Shown: positions 49,866 to 62,670 of the stretch, piece after piece
Layout of the letters: every line of letters begins with the position of its first letter
How positions within the stretch are numbered: the stretch's first letter is position 1
Source: Anarhynchus alexandrinus
Lineage: Eukaryota > Chordata > Aves > Charadriiformes > Charadriidae
Assembly: GCA_008711295.1 (NCBI GenBank)
Contig: VUYV01000212.1
Coordinates: forward strand, 264,764-328,763
DNA length: 64,000 bases
Reading direction: 5' to 3'
Made by a program: the position numbers and the translations under genes
The notes under the pieces: generated by a model
Told to the model about the DNA's origin: nothing
Databases searched by the model: none
Seen by the model: the letters and a program-made list of their open reading frames with translations, nothing else

Positions 49866-50064
49866 CAACACTTAAAAATTCAGCACTTAGTACTTAATGA
49901 ATTTGATCTGATTGTTTGATACTCTACAAAGTTCTTGATTTATACAGCTCAACTTAATTCTGTCTTGTTTAAATTGGCCCTTGAAATTGACAACACTTAA
50001 AAATTCAGCACTTGGTACTTAATGAATTTGATATGATACTCTACAAAGTTCTTGATTTATACAG
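49866..50064. repeat. direct duplication of ~80 bp, copies 125 bp apart
   Basis: Copy 1 (49866-49947) and copy 2 (49991-50064) share CAACACTTAAAAATTCAGCA at the start and CTACAAAGTTCTTGATTTAT at the end. Copy 2 lacks eight bases (GATTGTTT or an equivalent alignment) and has a couple of substitutions. The 43 bp between the copies is unique. It is a fairly recent segmental slip, or an assembly effect. Confidence 0.85.
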
Positions 50065-50817
50065 AGATTTGCAAACTTATAAGAGAGAAGATGTTTTCTA
50101 AGGGCTAACATAGGATTCTTGCAGAAATATAGCAGTCAGTTTGGCTGACAAATCAACACCTAGTAGGCCTGACATGCCAGACTGACCCACACTGAATGGG
50201 CCCACAAAATTACCTGTCAACTGACTCCCAAAGGGCCTTCCCAAGAAAGGACAGCTCAGCCATTCAAAACATGGCATTCCCAGTTACCAGGCACTTTCTC
50301 CCATATGTGCTGGAATTGTCACATGTTTAGAATCAGCAGTTGAATTTTTGGTATGATGAAGATTCATCTGTTTGCAAGCTGGAGCCAGGAAATACATTTT
50401 GTCTTCTCCACGCCCAGAGGGGTTAGATGGTTTGCCACAGCAAAGACTTGTCTAGCCTGGAATTGTCTGGGCCAAGAAGGAAATTCAGCAAACATGAGGG
50501 AAATACTGAGGTAAAAGAGTGGGAGGACTGATTTGTGAATGTCAGTGTCTCGTAGGGCTTGTGGTTCCACTTGGCTGACTTCAGCTCTCAGGAGAAGAGG
50601 GGTCGGGGGCACTGGCGGTGAAGGCTGGATTCCAGGAGGAGAATTACAATTTACCTCCCAACTAGACTGGATAGTAGCCAATCCAGTGCTGCATCAGACT
50701 CTTTCATGTTGAAGAGACCATGGGAGAATAATCCTGAATTTTCTGGTTTTTAAACTTGAACTGCAGCCACAGAGACTTTGTGTTTCATCTCACATTGTTT
50801 CCCAGAGTTAATACATA
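50065..50817. other. DNA without recognisable gene
   Basis: Mixed composition. A 105-codon minus-strand frame (50681-50364) is P/Q-rich at its start and shows no homology signal. Nothing else is seen. Confidence 0.5.
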
Positions 50818-50875
50818 ATCACAGAATAATATACGTTGGAATGGAACTCTAGATGTTAACTAGTAACACCCACAC
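50818..50875 (-). mobile_element. CR1 3'-end scrap, minus strand
   Basis: AATCACAGAATAATATACGT and TTGGAATGGAACTCTAGATG match the order of the CR1 3' terminus seen at 36702, but only about 60 bp remain. It ends where the ~166-bp tandem array begins. Confidence 0.6.
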
Positions 50876-51785
50876 AAAGTCCCACATGAAGTTCTTGCAA
50901 AAGAAATCCTTCTCCAGCTTGCTCCTTCCTTTGACAGCCCTTTTGCAGCCCCAACCCAACTGCAGCTCTAGGCTCTCTCTATCCACCCCAGCTCTAACAC
51001 TAGGCAATGACTGAGCCATACAGGAAGCCCCATAGCTCTACCACACACGATGAATTTCTGAAGGGAGAAGTCTACTTGCACACTGCCCATTTCTTTGGCA
51101 GCACCTTTACATCCTCACTTCACCTATAGCTCTACACTTGGTCTCTTGCCCAACACCAGCCTTAGGCCCATACACGTGCTGAGCCTCAGCCCAAATTCCA
51201 CAAACTAGCCCTGCATGAAGAAGTTCTCAGGGGACAACTTGTTTGGTAGCATCCCTCCTTTGGCAGCCCATTTACAGCCTCAGTCTACCTGCAGCCATAA
51301 GCTTTGTCTCTCCTCAGTTCACCACCCTAATCCTAGGCATTAGCGTGGACTAAACTTTAGGTCAAGCCACAGCCTAGTCCCACATGAAGTCCTTGGTAGA
51401 CAGTGGTTTTGGCATCCCCACTCCAAAGGATGCCATAAGCTTAGTCTCTCTGCCATCCCCAGGCCTAAGCATAATCCTTGACTTTAGGTCAACGTGACCT
51501 AATGCTGAGCCTTCACACAAGCTCCCCATCCCTTGCCACACATGATGAATTTCTGCAGGAAGAAGTCTTTCTGCAGCCTGTCCTTTCCTTTGGCAGCTTT
51601 ATTGCAGTCCCACTCCAACTAGAATGCTAGGCTTTGTTTCTGTCCCATCCTTAATCCTAACCCTAGTCTTTAGCATCAGCTTAGTTTTAGCCTAAGACAC
51701 CCACCTCCAGCCTAGTCCCACAAGAAGAAATTTTCAGGAGATGACTCTGGCAACATCACCCTTCCTTTGGTAGTCCATTACTGCT
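50876..51785. repeat. diverged tandem array of ~166-bp monomers (about 5.4 copies)
   Basis: Three landmarks recur in the same order. The first is a GTCCCACATGAAGT/CACGATGAATTTCTG block (about 50881, 51045, 51212, 51380, 51539, 51717). The second is CCTTTGGCAGCCC (about 50927, 51094, 51258, 51590, 51765; deleted in unit four). The third is a GCTCTAGGCTCTCTCTATCC-like block followed by CCTAATCCTAGGC. Spacings are 160-178 bp. Units two and five share CACACACGATGAATTTCTG and GGGAGAAGTCT. Units three and six share a block beginning AAGAAGTTCTCAGGGGA. This suggests a three-monomer (~500 bp) higher-order period. The array is C+T-rich on the + strand. No long frame runs through it. I do not know it as a named avian satellite. 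Confidence 0.8.
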
Positions 51786-54700
51786 TGAAGCAGGACCATA
51801 TATACAATCTTCAAATTTACTTCAACCACTGAAATGAACTTGATCTGATATTTTAAGAAAGTGTAACCAAGTACTGTCAACAAGTAACCTGTATTGCCAT
51901 TCGTAATACATCAGGATATTAATCCACATTTGCTTAGCAAATTTGCAAACTTCCAAGGAGGTTATTATACCATTATCAATCCATTAAATACGAGCTTTTG
52001 CTAAAATAGCGTCTACACAGTCTAGGAGAATGCTGTTAGTCATTATCTTTTCAATAAATTATGCTTTTGTCAGAGCTAAGTTTTTTTCCTGAACAAGAAC
52101 CTCAAGATATTCAGGGTCACTAGGTTGTACACTTTTTTCACCCATCCTTATTCTTTCCGACTTTTGGTAGAAATGTATCTCTAGACAATAATATGATGAT
52201 AATCATCATAATAATTAGACAGTTTTTACTCTTTAAATAGTTGTGAAATATAACAGATGCTCTTTTGGTATAAAATCAGCTCTGCTTAAGTGAAGATGAT
52301 GAAGTTATAAACATATGCCAGCTGAGGAACTGACATATTGTTTAAATGATATGCAGCATTTCATAAAATATAGGTAACAGTATGTTACAAAGGCACTTTG
52401 AGATTCATTTATCAGGGGGTTGCAGAGCCCTTTTGCATCAATGGATGAAAGTGGTTATACAGAAGAGTGATTAAATTTTATTCTGCATTTTGACTCAGTT
52501 TTGTTAAACATTAACAGTTTTTACAGTTTAAACTAATTCATCTCTACCAAAGTCTATGTTTGATAGTAATCAACCTAGACTGTCAAATCTAGTTTCATTT
52601 CCAAGAAGGCTGGGATGCCCAGAATCACTGTTGGCTAGGTCCTATCTGAATTCTTAGGATGCAATTCCACAGACACTTAAAACAATTTAATTCCAGGTTC
52701 CCAGATCCCAATCTTCCCTGCCGCCGAGTCCCAGGTTCCCCACTCCCACCCATGCACTAGTATTGACATTCAGTCAATGGCAGGGAGAACCGATTCAGAT
52801 TAACCAGTGAGGAAAAACTTGTTCATCTTAGTGAAGAATTGTGCTGAAGAAAAGAAAGTTTAAAATATTCAATGGTTTGAAAAGCCCTGCGTACTTTTAA
52901 AGGAAAACTTAGCAGGTGTTTTGTCATTTAACAAGAATAAAATGTTTTCCCCTTCAAGATGAAAAGAGTCTCTGAAACATCCAAACCTGTTCTAGTAAAA
53001 TGAATCAAACAAAATAGCCTCAGGTAGTTGTTCAACATGTAAAAATTTAGCCCAAAGAATTTTCAAGTTCAGCAAATTTATAAACAATTTGAAACAGTTT
53101 CATTAACAAGAAATGTCAGGCAGCCTGGACAGTGAGCAGTACGGGCAGTAGTACCAGCACTGTCCTTCAGGTGTTCATTTTTACATTGAACATAAATGTA
53201 ATTTGTGAAAAACATCATTTGAATTTCTTGATTTTTGTATATGGACCCTATTACAACCATATCTATTTTTATCTTGTTTACAGTTGTGCAAAGACAACAA
53301 TCTCAAACCCATTTCACTACTGCCAATACTTTGTAAAATCAATAATCAAAGGGAAGAGGCATCATTATCTCACCTAGTGAAAAACTCTTTCTTAACGGAA
53401 ATTGTTTTGATCTTTCTCCAGTGCACCGCAGTATGTCATATTTATATGCAGTAATATTGAGATCAGGATGATAAGCCATCTGCAAGAGAGTAAAGATTAC
53501 TGTATGCTAAAGGAATTTAAGAAGCCACACAATCCATACTTCCAAATTTTTCTGAAAGTCTTCTTGGCAGGTGTTGGAGATAGTTGTTTATTACATCCAA
53601 AGGGAGAAACAAAGGTGCTTATTTTCTGTCATGATATTAATCTAAAAATGTCAGACATCTGTATGCATTGTAACAGGCATACTTCCACTTAGCTCAGTGG
53701 ACCCCATGATTCAGAAAGTTAACCTTCATAGGCTGAAAACAGACTTTGTGGATGGTTTGGAGATCACACTTGAGCAGGTGCCTGAAAGGGACACAGCCCC
53801 AGCGTGAATCTATAGGCTGTGCAACCAGGACTGCGTCACACCACGTGAGCTCACATCCTTCCCTGAAGGAGGTTACAGCACCAGCCCCCAACCAGCTCCC
53901 TAGTGAGTGATCCATGGTGAACCTTCTCTCCAAGCGTGCTGGCATATGCCTCATACAATCAGGCCTGATATGTTGTGTCCAGTACACGGGCTGCCAAGGA
54001 AGCAAAAAGGCATGACCGCATGACAGAAATGGGGGATTTATTTATTTTTGTTGCCAGGAAGGTGGGGAGCTCTAATCCAGAGAGTCTTACTCTTGCCTGG
54101 ATTTGAAATTTTGTTTCTCTTTTTTTTTCTTTCTTCAAATTTAATGTTTTCTCTAAAACGTTGCTCTCGCGGTGCTCCAATTCTTACAGGTTTCAGGATC
54201 ACAGGTTGCGTTTTTGACACTTGAGGTGTCTAGAGTGAGCAAGAAAGAACCTTATCCCAAAAATAAAAAGACAGTTATACAGAAGGAGCAGAATCATCAA
54301 CCCCTGTCTTTATCTCAGGTCTTTAAAAGACAAATGGTTTTGGTCTTGTATAGCACTGGGATCTGACCACTGAATGCCTTGAAAAAGGAGACTGAGGCTT
54401 TGAACTTTGGTCACCAAGACCATGTGTGAAGCCAGGGTAGAGAACAAAGAAAAGGTAACATGTGCCTATGCAGTGTCAGTAATCTATGCAAATGGGCTAC
54501 AGGACTCTGCATTACTCAGATTTTATTAACTCATATTAAGGATGCCATATCCAGACACATCTCATTGTTATATTCTGCTTAAATGGTAAGGAATACACAG
54601 AGTTGATTCTAGGCCAAGACCAGCTATGGTGGGGTGCAATGCTCAAAACAGCTTGAGGGATTAGAAAGTTAGTCACACGTACTGCTCTGTGAGAGTTCAA

Positions 54701-57476
54701 ACCGAGGTCTTAATCAGTCTCAATCTACTACATTCTGTATAAATCAGCTACAAGAGAAAGACAATGCTAAGTGACAGAAACATGGAGAGAAACCTTAGTC
54801 CAGGAAGAAGCCAGTGACAGAAGTTGGAGTGGAAGCAAGCTCTCCTCACTCCCACCTTTAAGCCTTATTCGCTGGACCACCCTGGTTGTGAACCCAGCTG
54901 CTGTCAATGTATTTATGACATAAACAGCACTTTGGGGACAACGCCATGCCATGGAGTATGATACCTCTAACCTCTTCTTAAGGATAGTAGCCACTTTGCA
55001 AATGCTGCCCAATAGCTTTTTTGCTATTTTTTTTGTGGAGGCAAAAGGCATTAATTAACAGAGATTAACGCATAATCTGTTCACTTTTTCCAGTAATTTG
55101 ACAAATATGTCTAATGCTTTCCAAATGGAAAAACACCTCTACTTAGCAGCTGAAGGAGAGATGCTTTGAGGTCTAGCTTTTTCAGCATTTTTTGTAAACA
55201 GCTTTACAGTCTTTGGATAAAAACCTTTGTAAATGCCAAATATTTAGGTTACCTTTTGCATTTCTTGCTTGTGTCTTTTTCAGCAAATGTTAGGCCACAG
55301 GTGACAGGCAGTGGCAGAATTAGGTAGATGCCTTGCACGTTTGCATGAAAAATATATTGTAGACTTTTATTAATCCAAAAATGTTCCCTAAAGCTTAAGG
55401 ATGGATACAATTACTGACCCATATATTTTAAATCCTTCTGCGTCAAAATTACCAAATAGCAAACAAATTCTCGTTATCATTTTCACAGAAGAGTTGATAA
55501 ATCTCATGTATAAATAAATAACATTTGTATAGAAAAATATTTAGTTGGACTTGTTTTTAGGACTAAGTCTAAACTGAAAACTCACAATGTAGAAATAATT
55601 AAGGTTCTTCAAATCCAAATGCAACCCTACATACAAACAGTATAAATAGCTGTTCCTCTCTACTTTTCAACAGAAAAAAAATGAAGCTCTTGAATCTAAA
55701 TATTCTGACTTTCAGTATATTCCAGTCTAAATATTGTTTTAGATCTCATAGTTTGAGCATTTATAACACGTAACAAAGTCAAAGCATTTAAGTACACCAT
55801 AGCTTTCCAGATTTTGCATAGAAAGGAAACAGCTGCTCCTTCAGGAATTCTGCTGCTTACCAGAAAAAAAAAAAAAAATCTGTAAATAAAATTGCTTCCA
55901 GTAAGACCCAACAAACATTGGACAACCATCACCCACTTCTATTGCTTGGATGAAGATATATGACTACTCCTGTAGCAATAAGACCATTTGAGAAAAGTGG
56001 CTGATATTAGGTCAGAAGATGGTTTTACTACTTTTTACGTAAATACATTATTATTATATATTAAAAGAAATATTGATTCATAATTTAATTGACATAATTT
56101 TTAAAAAAGTCTCTAATGGTGTTCTAGAAGTGCCAGATCTTTTCGACATAGCCGACCCCAAGCAAGCCAACCAATGTAACTAACTCCATCCAACACTCCC
56201 CAGACCCACTCTCCGATAGCAGAGACTGTCAGCAGGGCTGGCTGGGCAGAAGGCTGCTTTCACCCAGCTCTCTCGCTTCCAGGACTTAGATTAGGCATCT
56301 CCCCTAAGTACTGTTTGTCTCTGTGGCCATCTGGAAACTTTTGTATGCCGTCTCCCTCTTAAAGCTCTTTTGCCATGTTTGCTGTTGACACAAGCTAACT
56401 ACTTAAGTCTACACAATCACTATAACTGAATTTCCACTTATATAATTTATATTCATGAAAGAAATTCTTTTACATGCTACCTAGGTGCTTTTAACATTTA
56501 AACTTATCCCTCACTAAGTTGTTCTGGTATTTTGAACCTGGTTTAATTTTGTGACACATGTAATTTGTATTTAGTGCTCTTTTACTAATCTCTTAAAATT
56601 GCACTGCAGGAATCATATGTCATCCCATCAATGTATTTTGCAGCAAAGGGTGTACTGTATAGAAGGAGCAGACAGTAAGGAAACATTTAATTATCATGGA
56701 TATATGTAGGGCTGAGGAATGACTATTGCTGTTTAGTCTGATGACTCTCAAAGGAAAACGTTCACAGGAGAAACAGAAAACAGTACATATCTTCCTTTTT
56801 TTTTTTTTTAATTATTTATTTTATGATACACTATTTCCTGGCCCTTATCTAGCCATTAACTACTTGCCTCCCTCTTTATTCTCTCGTGTTGCAAATCTAA
56901 TGATCACGTTACATTTGATTAAGTCCAGAAATACATATTTTTTCTTCCTCATTCTTGTAGTCTCTGAGAACACATAAAGTATATCAGGTATAATCTGTTT
57001 ATCTGACCTTGAGCTTCTGTTTAGTATCTTACCATTTTGTAGCAACTTACTCCCCTAGAATATTAAGAATCTGATTTTTTGATTATGTAATGCTTAGCTG
57101 TTTCCAGATCCTCATATGCCTTTTTCTCAAAAACAGAATCAACGAACCTCATTCATATGCCTTCTAGTACACATTGCCATAATGTGCTATCAAAAATTAT
57201 AGATTTAGTATGTGATATACAAATACAGGATTAGTCAAGGAAAAGAAACAAGTAACTCAAGCACTAATGAACTTTGGTGCTTGTGAAAAGAACAGATTTT
57301 ACATTTTCTGACCAACAATAATATGTGGTTTCTACAAAAAACAAAATCCCCTCCAACAGCAAGAAACTCTCATCCCATTCTGCTCTAACTGTAAATAGAA
57401 GAGCAAAAGGGAGTTGGTGTTTTGGTTTATCCATGGACACCTTTGTCACATAACCAGTCAAATTGTTGTCTTTCAG
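51786..57476. other. AT-rich DNA without recognisable gene
   Basis: Mostly featureless. At 53700-54060 the DNA is somewhat GC-richer, and a short + strand frame (MIQKVNLHRLKTDFVDGLE and onward, ending TGA at 53806) looks protein-like but has no usable splice signals. Frames of about 100 codons occur on the minus strand (54005-53694, 55051-54767) with no recognised motif. Confidence 0.5.
52192..52210. repeat. perfect 9-bp inverted repeat with 1-base loop
   Basis: TATGATGAT and ATCATCATA flank a single A, giving a near-palindrome in AT-rich DNA. No role can be inferred. Confidence 0.5.
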
Positions 57477-57572
57477 GAACAGTATTTTAAGAACTTGAAG
57501 GATGACAATATTGCAAAATATAACCTAGCTGTTGAAACTGCAACAAAGATGTGCCCTTCAGACACATTGTAG
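57477..57572 (+). CDS. candidate terminal coding exon, gene unknown
   Basis: A good acceptor (AAATTGTTGTCTTTCAG, ending at 57476) opens a 31-codon frame starting EQYFKNLKDDNIAKYNLAVE and closing with ...CPSDTL before TAG at 57570-57572. The peptide is hydrophilic, uses common codons and has no low-complexity bias. Its entry phase is 0, the same as the exit phase of the candidate exon at 748-991 on this strand, so the two could belong to one transcript, though 56 kb separates them. TAG|GTGTCT at the end could also act as a weak donor. No AATAAA follows within about 300 bp. Protein family not recognised. Confidence 0.25.
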   Translation, partial: EQYFKNLKDDNIAKYNLAVETATKMCPSDTL

Positions 57573-60500
57573 GTGTCTTCTGAACAGCAGTAGAAAGAAA
57601 AAGGCATCAACCTTTCTTCTGACTGAAGTTACGTCGTGACTGTACACATACAACCATATTGTCCACTCCTGGATTCTTCAATAATGCAGCCTTTGGCATT
57701 TGACTTCACAACAACACATACTACCACTTCACTGAATAAGTGTTTCTTTGGTAGTTGCATTAATATTTTAATTTTTTTGAGACCCTTGTCTCTTGATTCG
57801 ATCCAGTTTATACAAAAGAATTGGGTACTACATTTGCTCTTTTCATATCAGACAGTGACATTTTCCATATCTTCGCTTACTTAAGCAAATGTCAGTTAAG
57901 TGTAAGAATGTGCAGGTCAGCAGTACCTGCATCTTTATTCTTGAAGGTAAATGTCTAAAATGCAGAGTTTAGAATCTGGATAATGTTTTAGCAAGAAACA
58001 AAAAATGAAGCAAATTTTGCAATTATAGAGAAGTTTTTTTAAAAGTTACTTGAAATGTGGAAAAAAGAGCAAGTGTCAGATGAAGAATCAGGCCAGATCT
58101 AATCAAGATTTAAGCATAGGGAATTTCCTGTTTAGCATAAGCAGTGCTGTGCACCTGCATCATACCATTTGATATGTGAAAAGCTTTACCAGCACTTAAT
58201 TATGTCACAGGTGGAGGTATGTGACTAACTCATGAAGGAGTTATATATTGAGTTACAGTGGCTTTCCAGCCCAAAGAATACCTACAAGCAGAGTGTGATC
58301 TTACCACATCTCTGTTCAGTTTAATTTTTCTTTGAGTCAGTTAAAAATAGGTGATTATCTCAAAATTTATATAAATTAAGTTAACTGCATGCTGATGTTC
58401 AACTTCTTTATGTGTCCCTGGCTGGATGAGCACCCAAGAACAGTTTGGATAAACACATTGCACGTTCCATTTACACTAATGCACTTATTGACATGGTAAA
58501 CTGTTCCCAGCCTTACACAAAGTCTGTGTCTGATCAGGCTCTGACCTGGATGTCACCTAGGTAGGGACCATACATGCCACAATAATAAAAATTTTAAAGT
58601 CAAGTCAGTATTTCCAGGAAATTACCTGTTGCAAAAACTCAGGTATCTACTCTTTAAGCAGCCTCAAAAAAGTGATGGAGAAGAAACTGATCAGGAAAAA
58701 GAGGACACAGTGCTAATATAAATAGACTTGCAGAGGGAAAACTGTGATTGAACTAGAAATTTAAACAAGATCTTCATTCCAAGCGGTTATATTGGGGAAG
58801 AAAACAGTCACAAAACCAGAACTATATAGGAGCAATGTGCCAGATGATATAACTATACACTGGAAGGCAAAACCCAATATTGTTAAAGGATATTCTGAAA
58901 GCATCAGACAAGAATGTCATCAGCACAGAAAGGGAGAACTCTCATCCCTGCTGGAGAATACTGGATGCTATAGCTTTCTAGCTTGACCTGTGGTGACAGC
59001 ATACACCAGACAGTATCTTTTTAGATATAATATATTTCTCATGAGTCTGAAGTGATTTAGGAGCCTAAGTCCTCATATGAAGTCCTAATCACCTTAACAC
59101 TTCACAAATTCTATGAAATGGGGGAAAAAAAAAAGATAAGAATGTCAATAATGCGTTGGCTCTCCAGTCACGATAGACTCCTGTGTTTAGCAAAGTATGA
59201 TAAACATGTTCTTCATTTCCTATTGGTCAAGAGCAGAAGCACAGTGAAAAACAGAAAAATATTTTAAAACTTAAGACATGTAATGGATCACGTAGCTCAA
59301 TGATATCATACTAAATATTGAATGTGGGAAGCAAAACTAAGAATAGGCTATTAATATACGATCCATATGCTGAAATTTAGTCTCAAATATTTGTCCAAAG
59401 CTTTTGAATAATGAACACATTTAAAAAATGACTGACTTCAAGACAGTTTTCACCTAGAAAAGCACAGCTAAATTCAAGAAAACGTTCACTGCAATTCATG
59501 TGACTAATTCTAGTAAAGAGTAATGTCTGTTTGTTCTCTGTCATGCATAGGTCAGAATTTCCTCCATAAATTTACATTTCATTCAGAGCCTTTAACTTCT
59601 ACAGCAAATTATCCTTTATACTATGTTTCTCTCTTCCAGTCAAAGCTGGTGTGCTTGTCACTGAAACCTCCCAACGTGCATCAAATTCACAGCCACTACA
59701 CACAGGTTTTCATATTGCCGAGTTCAAAAACTCATCCAGCTCTCAATCGTGCCACTTATGATTTTTTAGCAATATTTTGCTAATTACTTTTAGGCTAATT
59801 AATGCTGTGTATTGGCCTCTCTCTGTGTGCCCTGGAGCCATTTGTTATGCTATTTTAGTACAGAGAGTGTTTTGCTACTCATTTGGTTCCCTACCTGGCA
59901 CCATGACGGATGCTGGGAAAAAGGCTGGAGCCTCTGGTGTTTCCCTGCAGGGTTTGAATCCCTACTGCAAACTTCAGGCTGCAGCCCAGTTTGAATTTAG
60001 AAAAACATGCTGAATCATTGGCAGGTTTGGTGCAGCTTGTTTCTGTCACACAGTAAGGGACTGTTTTTGTTGAATCTTGAAAGAAAAACTTTCCTGTTCC
60101 CAGTGGCTTGCTACAGGATACTGAGCGCTCATGTCAGGAAGCTCATTTTTCAACACTTTAGAACTGTAAATTATATCTGAAAATATAGAATGCAATTAAA
60201 GTGAATATTGCAGAGTCTCTTGCTGCTGCTAGTCACTGTTTCTGGCAATTGTCATCATTTGTGACATAAGAAACAGCATGGGAGCCCAATGTCAGAGGTT
60301 GCATATCAGCTTCCATCCTGTCAGAAGAAATTTAATATTTAAAAATGCAGTCAGAATACTGATCCTGGAATAACACCGGTGCAATGCAATGAAGAATCAG
60401 GCCCTTAATATTTAATCTAACATTCAACATTTAAATACAAAGTCTCTTCTTCTCACAGGATCAGAACAGATAATCTCTAGCTCTGGAATCTTACATAGTT

Positions 60501-62429
60501 GGAATTTCAGATGTCACTCTGATATCACTTTTTTGTTTTTCACTAATCTGAGTATCAGACTCAGCAGACATCAGTAATCAGCCCAAACTAGGTTCCTGAG
60601 CTAGACACCAGAGATGACAGAGTAAGTAATGCAATCCTCCTGCCACTCTCATAAAAGCAGGGACACAGCTGTCCAGCATAGTGCACCACACATACCAGGA
60701 TGGTCTTGGTTAAGGAAGGAACGAGCCCAGCAGGAGATGGACAACAGTTAATGGATACGCCAGGAGTCACTCAGGAGCTGCTCATATGGGATCCTTTGGG
60801 TCAGCCTGGCACTGACAGTACTGTCTTTTGCCTCAAGTGTTACACTCACTTCAACTGGTCCTACACACATCAATTGAACTTAAAAAGGCCTTTTATTTTG
60901 AAATACAATACAAGTGTATTGTACAAAATACAAGTGGTGAAAACGACTCCTGGTGTACCCTGCTGTCGAAAAGGATCATGCGAACCCACCAACACAATCT
61001 CAGGTCCTAGGCATAGACTTCCATTTAACAGTTCCAGGAAGAAACATCAAATGAAGACTCCCTGTGTCTTCTCTTGTCATAACTTTCTAAGCACTATGGA
61101 GGAGCTATCTCATTAAGTATGGCCTCACCTCTGAAGCACATTCCTTTCATCAGTTAGCAAGAGCTTGAGTTTGGCAGCCAACAGAGCAAAGGCCACTCCT
61201 GTGCTTCCACTCTAATCTAATATTTTGTGTGCTGTTTGTTGCTCTGTATCTAGGCACAGCAACACAACCCTGCTCCCACTCATTGATTACAGCTCCAAGT
61301 CTCCACACATTTAACCTCAGTCACTAGTCACAGAGACAAAACTGAGACCCTAAATAGTGAATAGCACACGTAACGTTTGTTACTGCATATCTCCTCTGAA
61401 TTTCAGCAAACTTTATTCTGTAATGTGAGAAACGTACAGTAAAAACCAACACAACTTCAAATTGCAATCTACATATATCTGGAATGATGACATACCACAG
61501 CATTAAGTTCTGCAGAGTCTGTTACTGGTTTAAATAGTACACATTAATAGACATAGGTCTCACTGCCAGTGGATGGTTAAAACTGGTTTAAATATGAGAC
61601 ATAGCATTAATTTTACTAGAATCCAGTGATGATGATGCGACTCAGTGTTACCTTCCGTAATTTGAATAAAATAAAATATTGAGATTAGGATTAGGGAAAT
61701 GGTGAATGACCATATTAACTTTCAAAGCATTGTTGCATCTGACATTCAGGGATCTATCTTTGAAGACTATTTTCCATCCTATGATCTGAGGCTAGCAGAG
61801 TAATGGCAAGCACACTATGCTTCCTTGCATGGCACTGCAACTGCAAATCGAAGCACTAAATCAGTGACCCACAACCAGCCTTAATACCATGGGAAGTGGC
61901 ATGGTCTGAACAGGGAAGGAAAAAAAAGAAAAATACGGTGGCACTGAAGAAAGGATGGCTCAATGAACAGATATGCAGAAGTTGATGGGGGATTTAAGAT
62001 TTGGACTTCATGACAGGAAGTTTAAGTTTCATATCATAGACATGGGATCTCTCCTATAGTGGAAATAAGACAATGAAGAGAATACTAGCAACAATTTCAC
62101 ATAGACTTAGAGGGTAAGAAATATCTTGTAAGAAGGAAAACAAGAAGAGGAATTACATTATAAAGTTAGAGGAAGAGGAGAGAGCAGATGAGACAGAAAA
62201 GGCTGAGGTTATGCAAATCATGCTGAGATTGGGATTTGGCCTAGAAGCACAAATGAACAGATCTCAAACTGAAGATGTTCTTCAAGCATGGGAAAGCAGA
62301 AATCTGTTTAGCAATCTTCTGTAGGCAAGAGCATTACTGTAACAGTGAAGTCACTGTCTTATTGTTCAGGCTGTTAGCACTTTTCTGTATGTGAAATCAA
62401 ATACTTCTGAATTTTCTCTGGGTAAGCAT
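57573..62429. other. AT-rich DNA without recognisable gene
   Basis: The longest frame is 138 codons (60700-61116, +), unrecognised. A good acceptor (TTTCTCTCTTCCAG ending 59639) is followed 66 bp later by CACACAG|GTTTTC. Two frames are open across it, so coding status cannot be decided. An 8-bp inverted repeat (TACAATAC/GTATTGTA) sits at 60904-60923. Confidence 0.5.
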
Positions 62430-62670
62430 ATAGAATCATAGAAATTGTCTTTTATTGGAGACCCTCACCTTTTGCAAAACTTGCTGCATCATTCCTGTAT
62501 GCATTTCTAGCTTGTTTTTGAACAACTGCAGATTTGGAGCCTCATTTCTTACACTTGGGAATTTCCTGCTCAGCCCATAGTTCATAATACTAATGGGATT
62601 TTTTTCCCCCTAATTACATTGCCTAAAGTTTTCTTTTCCTTTAGGTCATATATTTATTGTTTCCTGTCCA
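62430..62670 (-). mobile_element. probable ancient CR1 3' fragment, minus strand
   Basis: An ATAGAATCATAGAAATTGTC start is followed by weak matches, in order, to the minus-strand 3' CR1 landmarks: TTTTTGAACAACTGCAGATT, GGGAATTTCCTGCTCAGCCC, a TTTTTTTCCCCCTAATTAC block, and AGGTCATATATTTATTG before TTTCCTGTCC. Divergence is high and there is no open frame. The call rests on the order of short matches. Confidence 0.45.

Noticed and set aside
50876..51785. CRISPR-like reading of the regular repeats
   Set aside because: Monomers diverge along their whole ~166-bp length. There are no short identical repeats with unique spacers, and the genome is vertebrate.
53700..53806. Protein-like short + strand frame in a GC-richer patch
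   Set aside because: Only about 35 codons after its ATG, with no pyrimidine tract before it and no donor or poly(A) signal after it.
60700..61116. 138-codon + strand open frame
   Set aside because: No recognised motif, an overlapping second frame on the same strand, and a length within the tail of chance frames for 64 kb.
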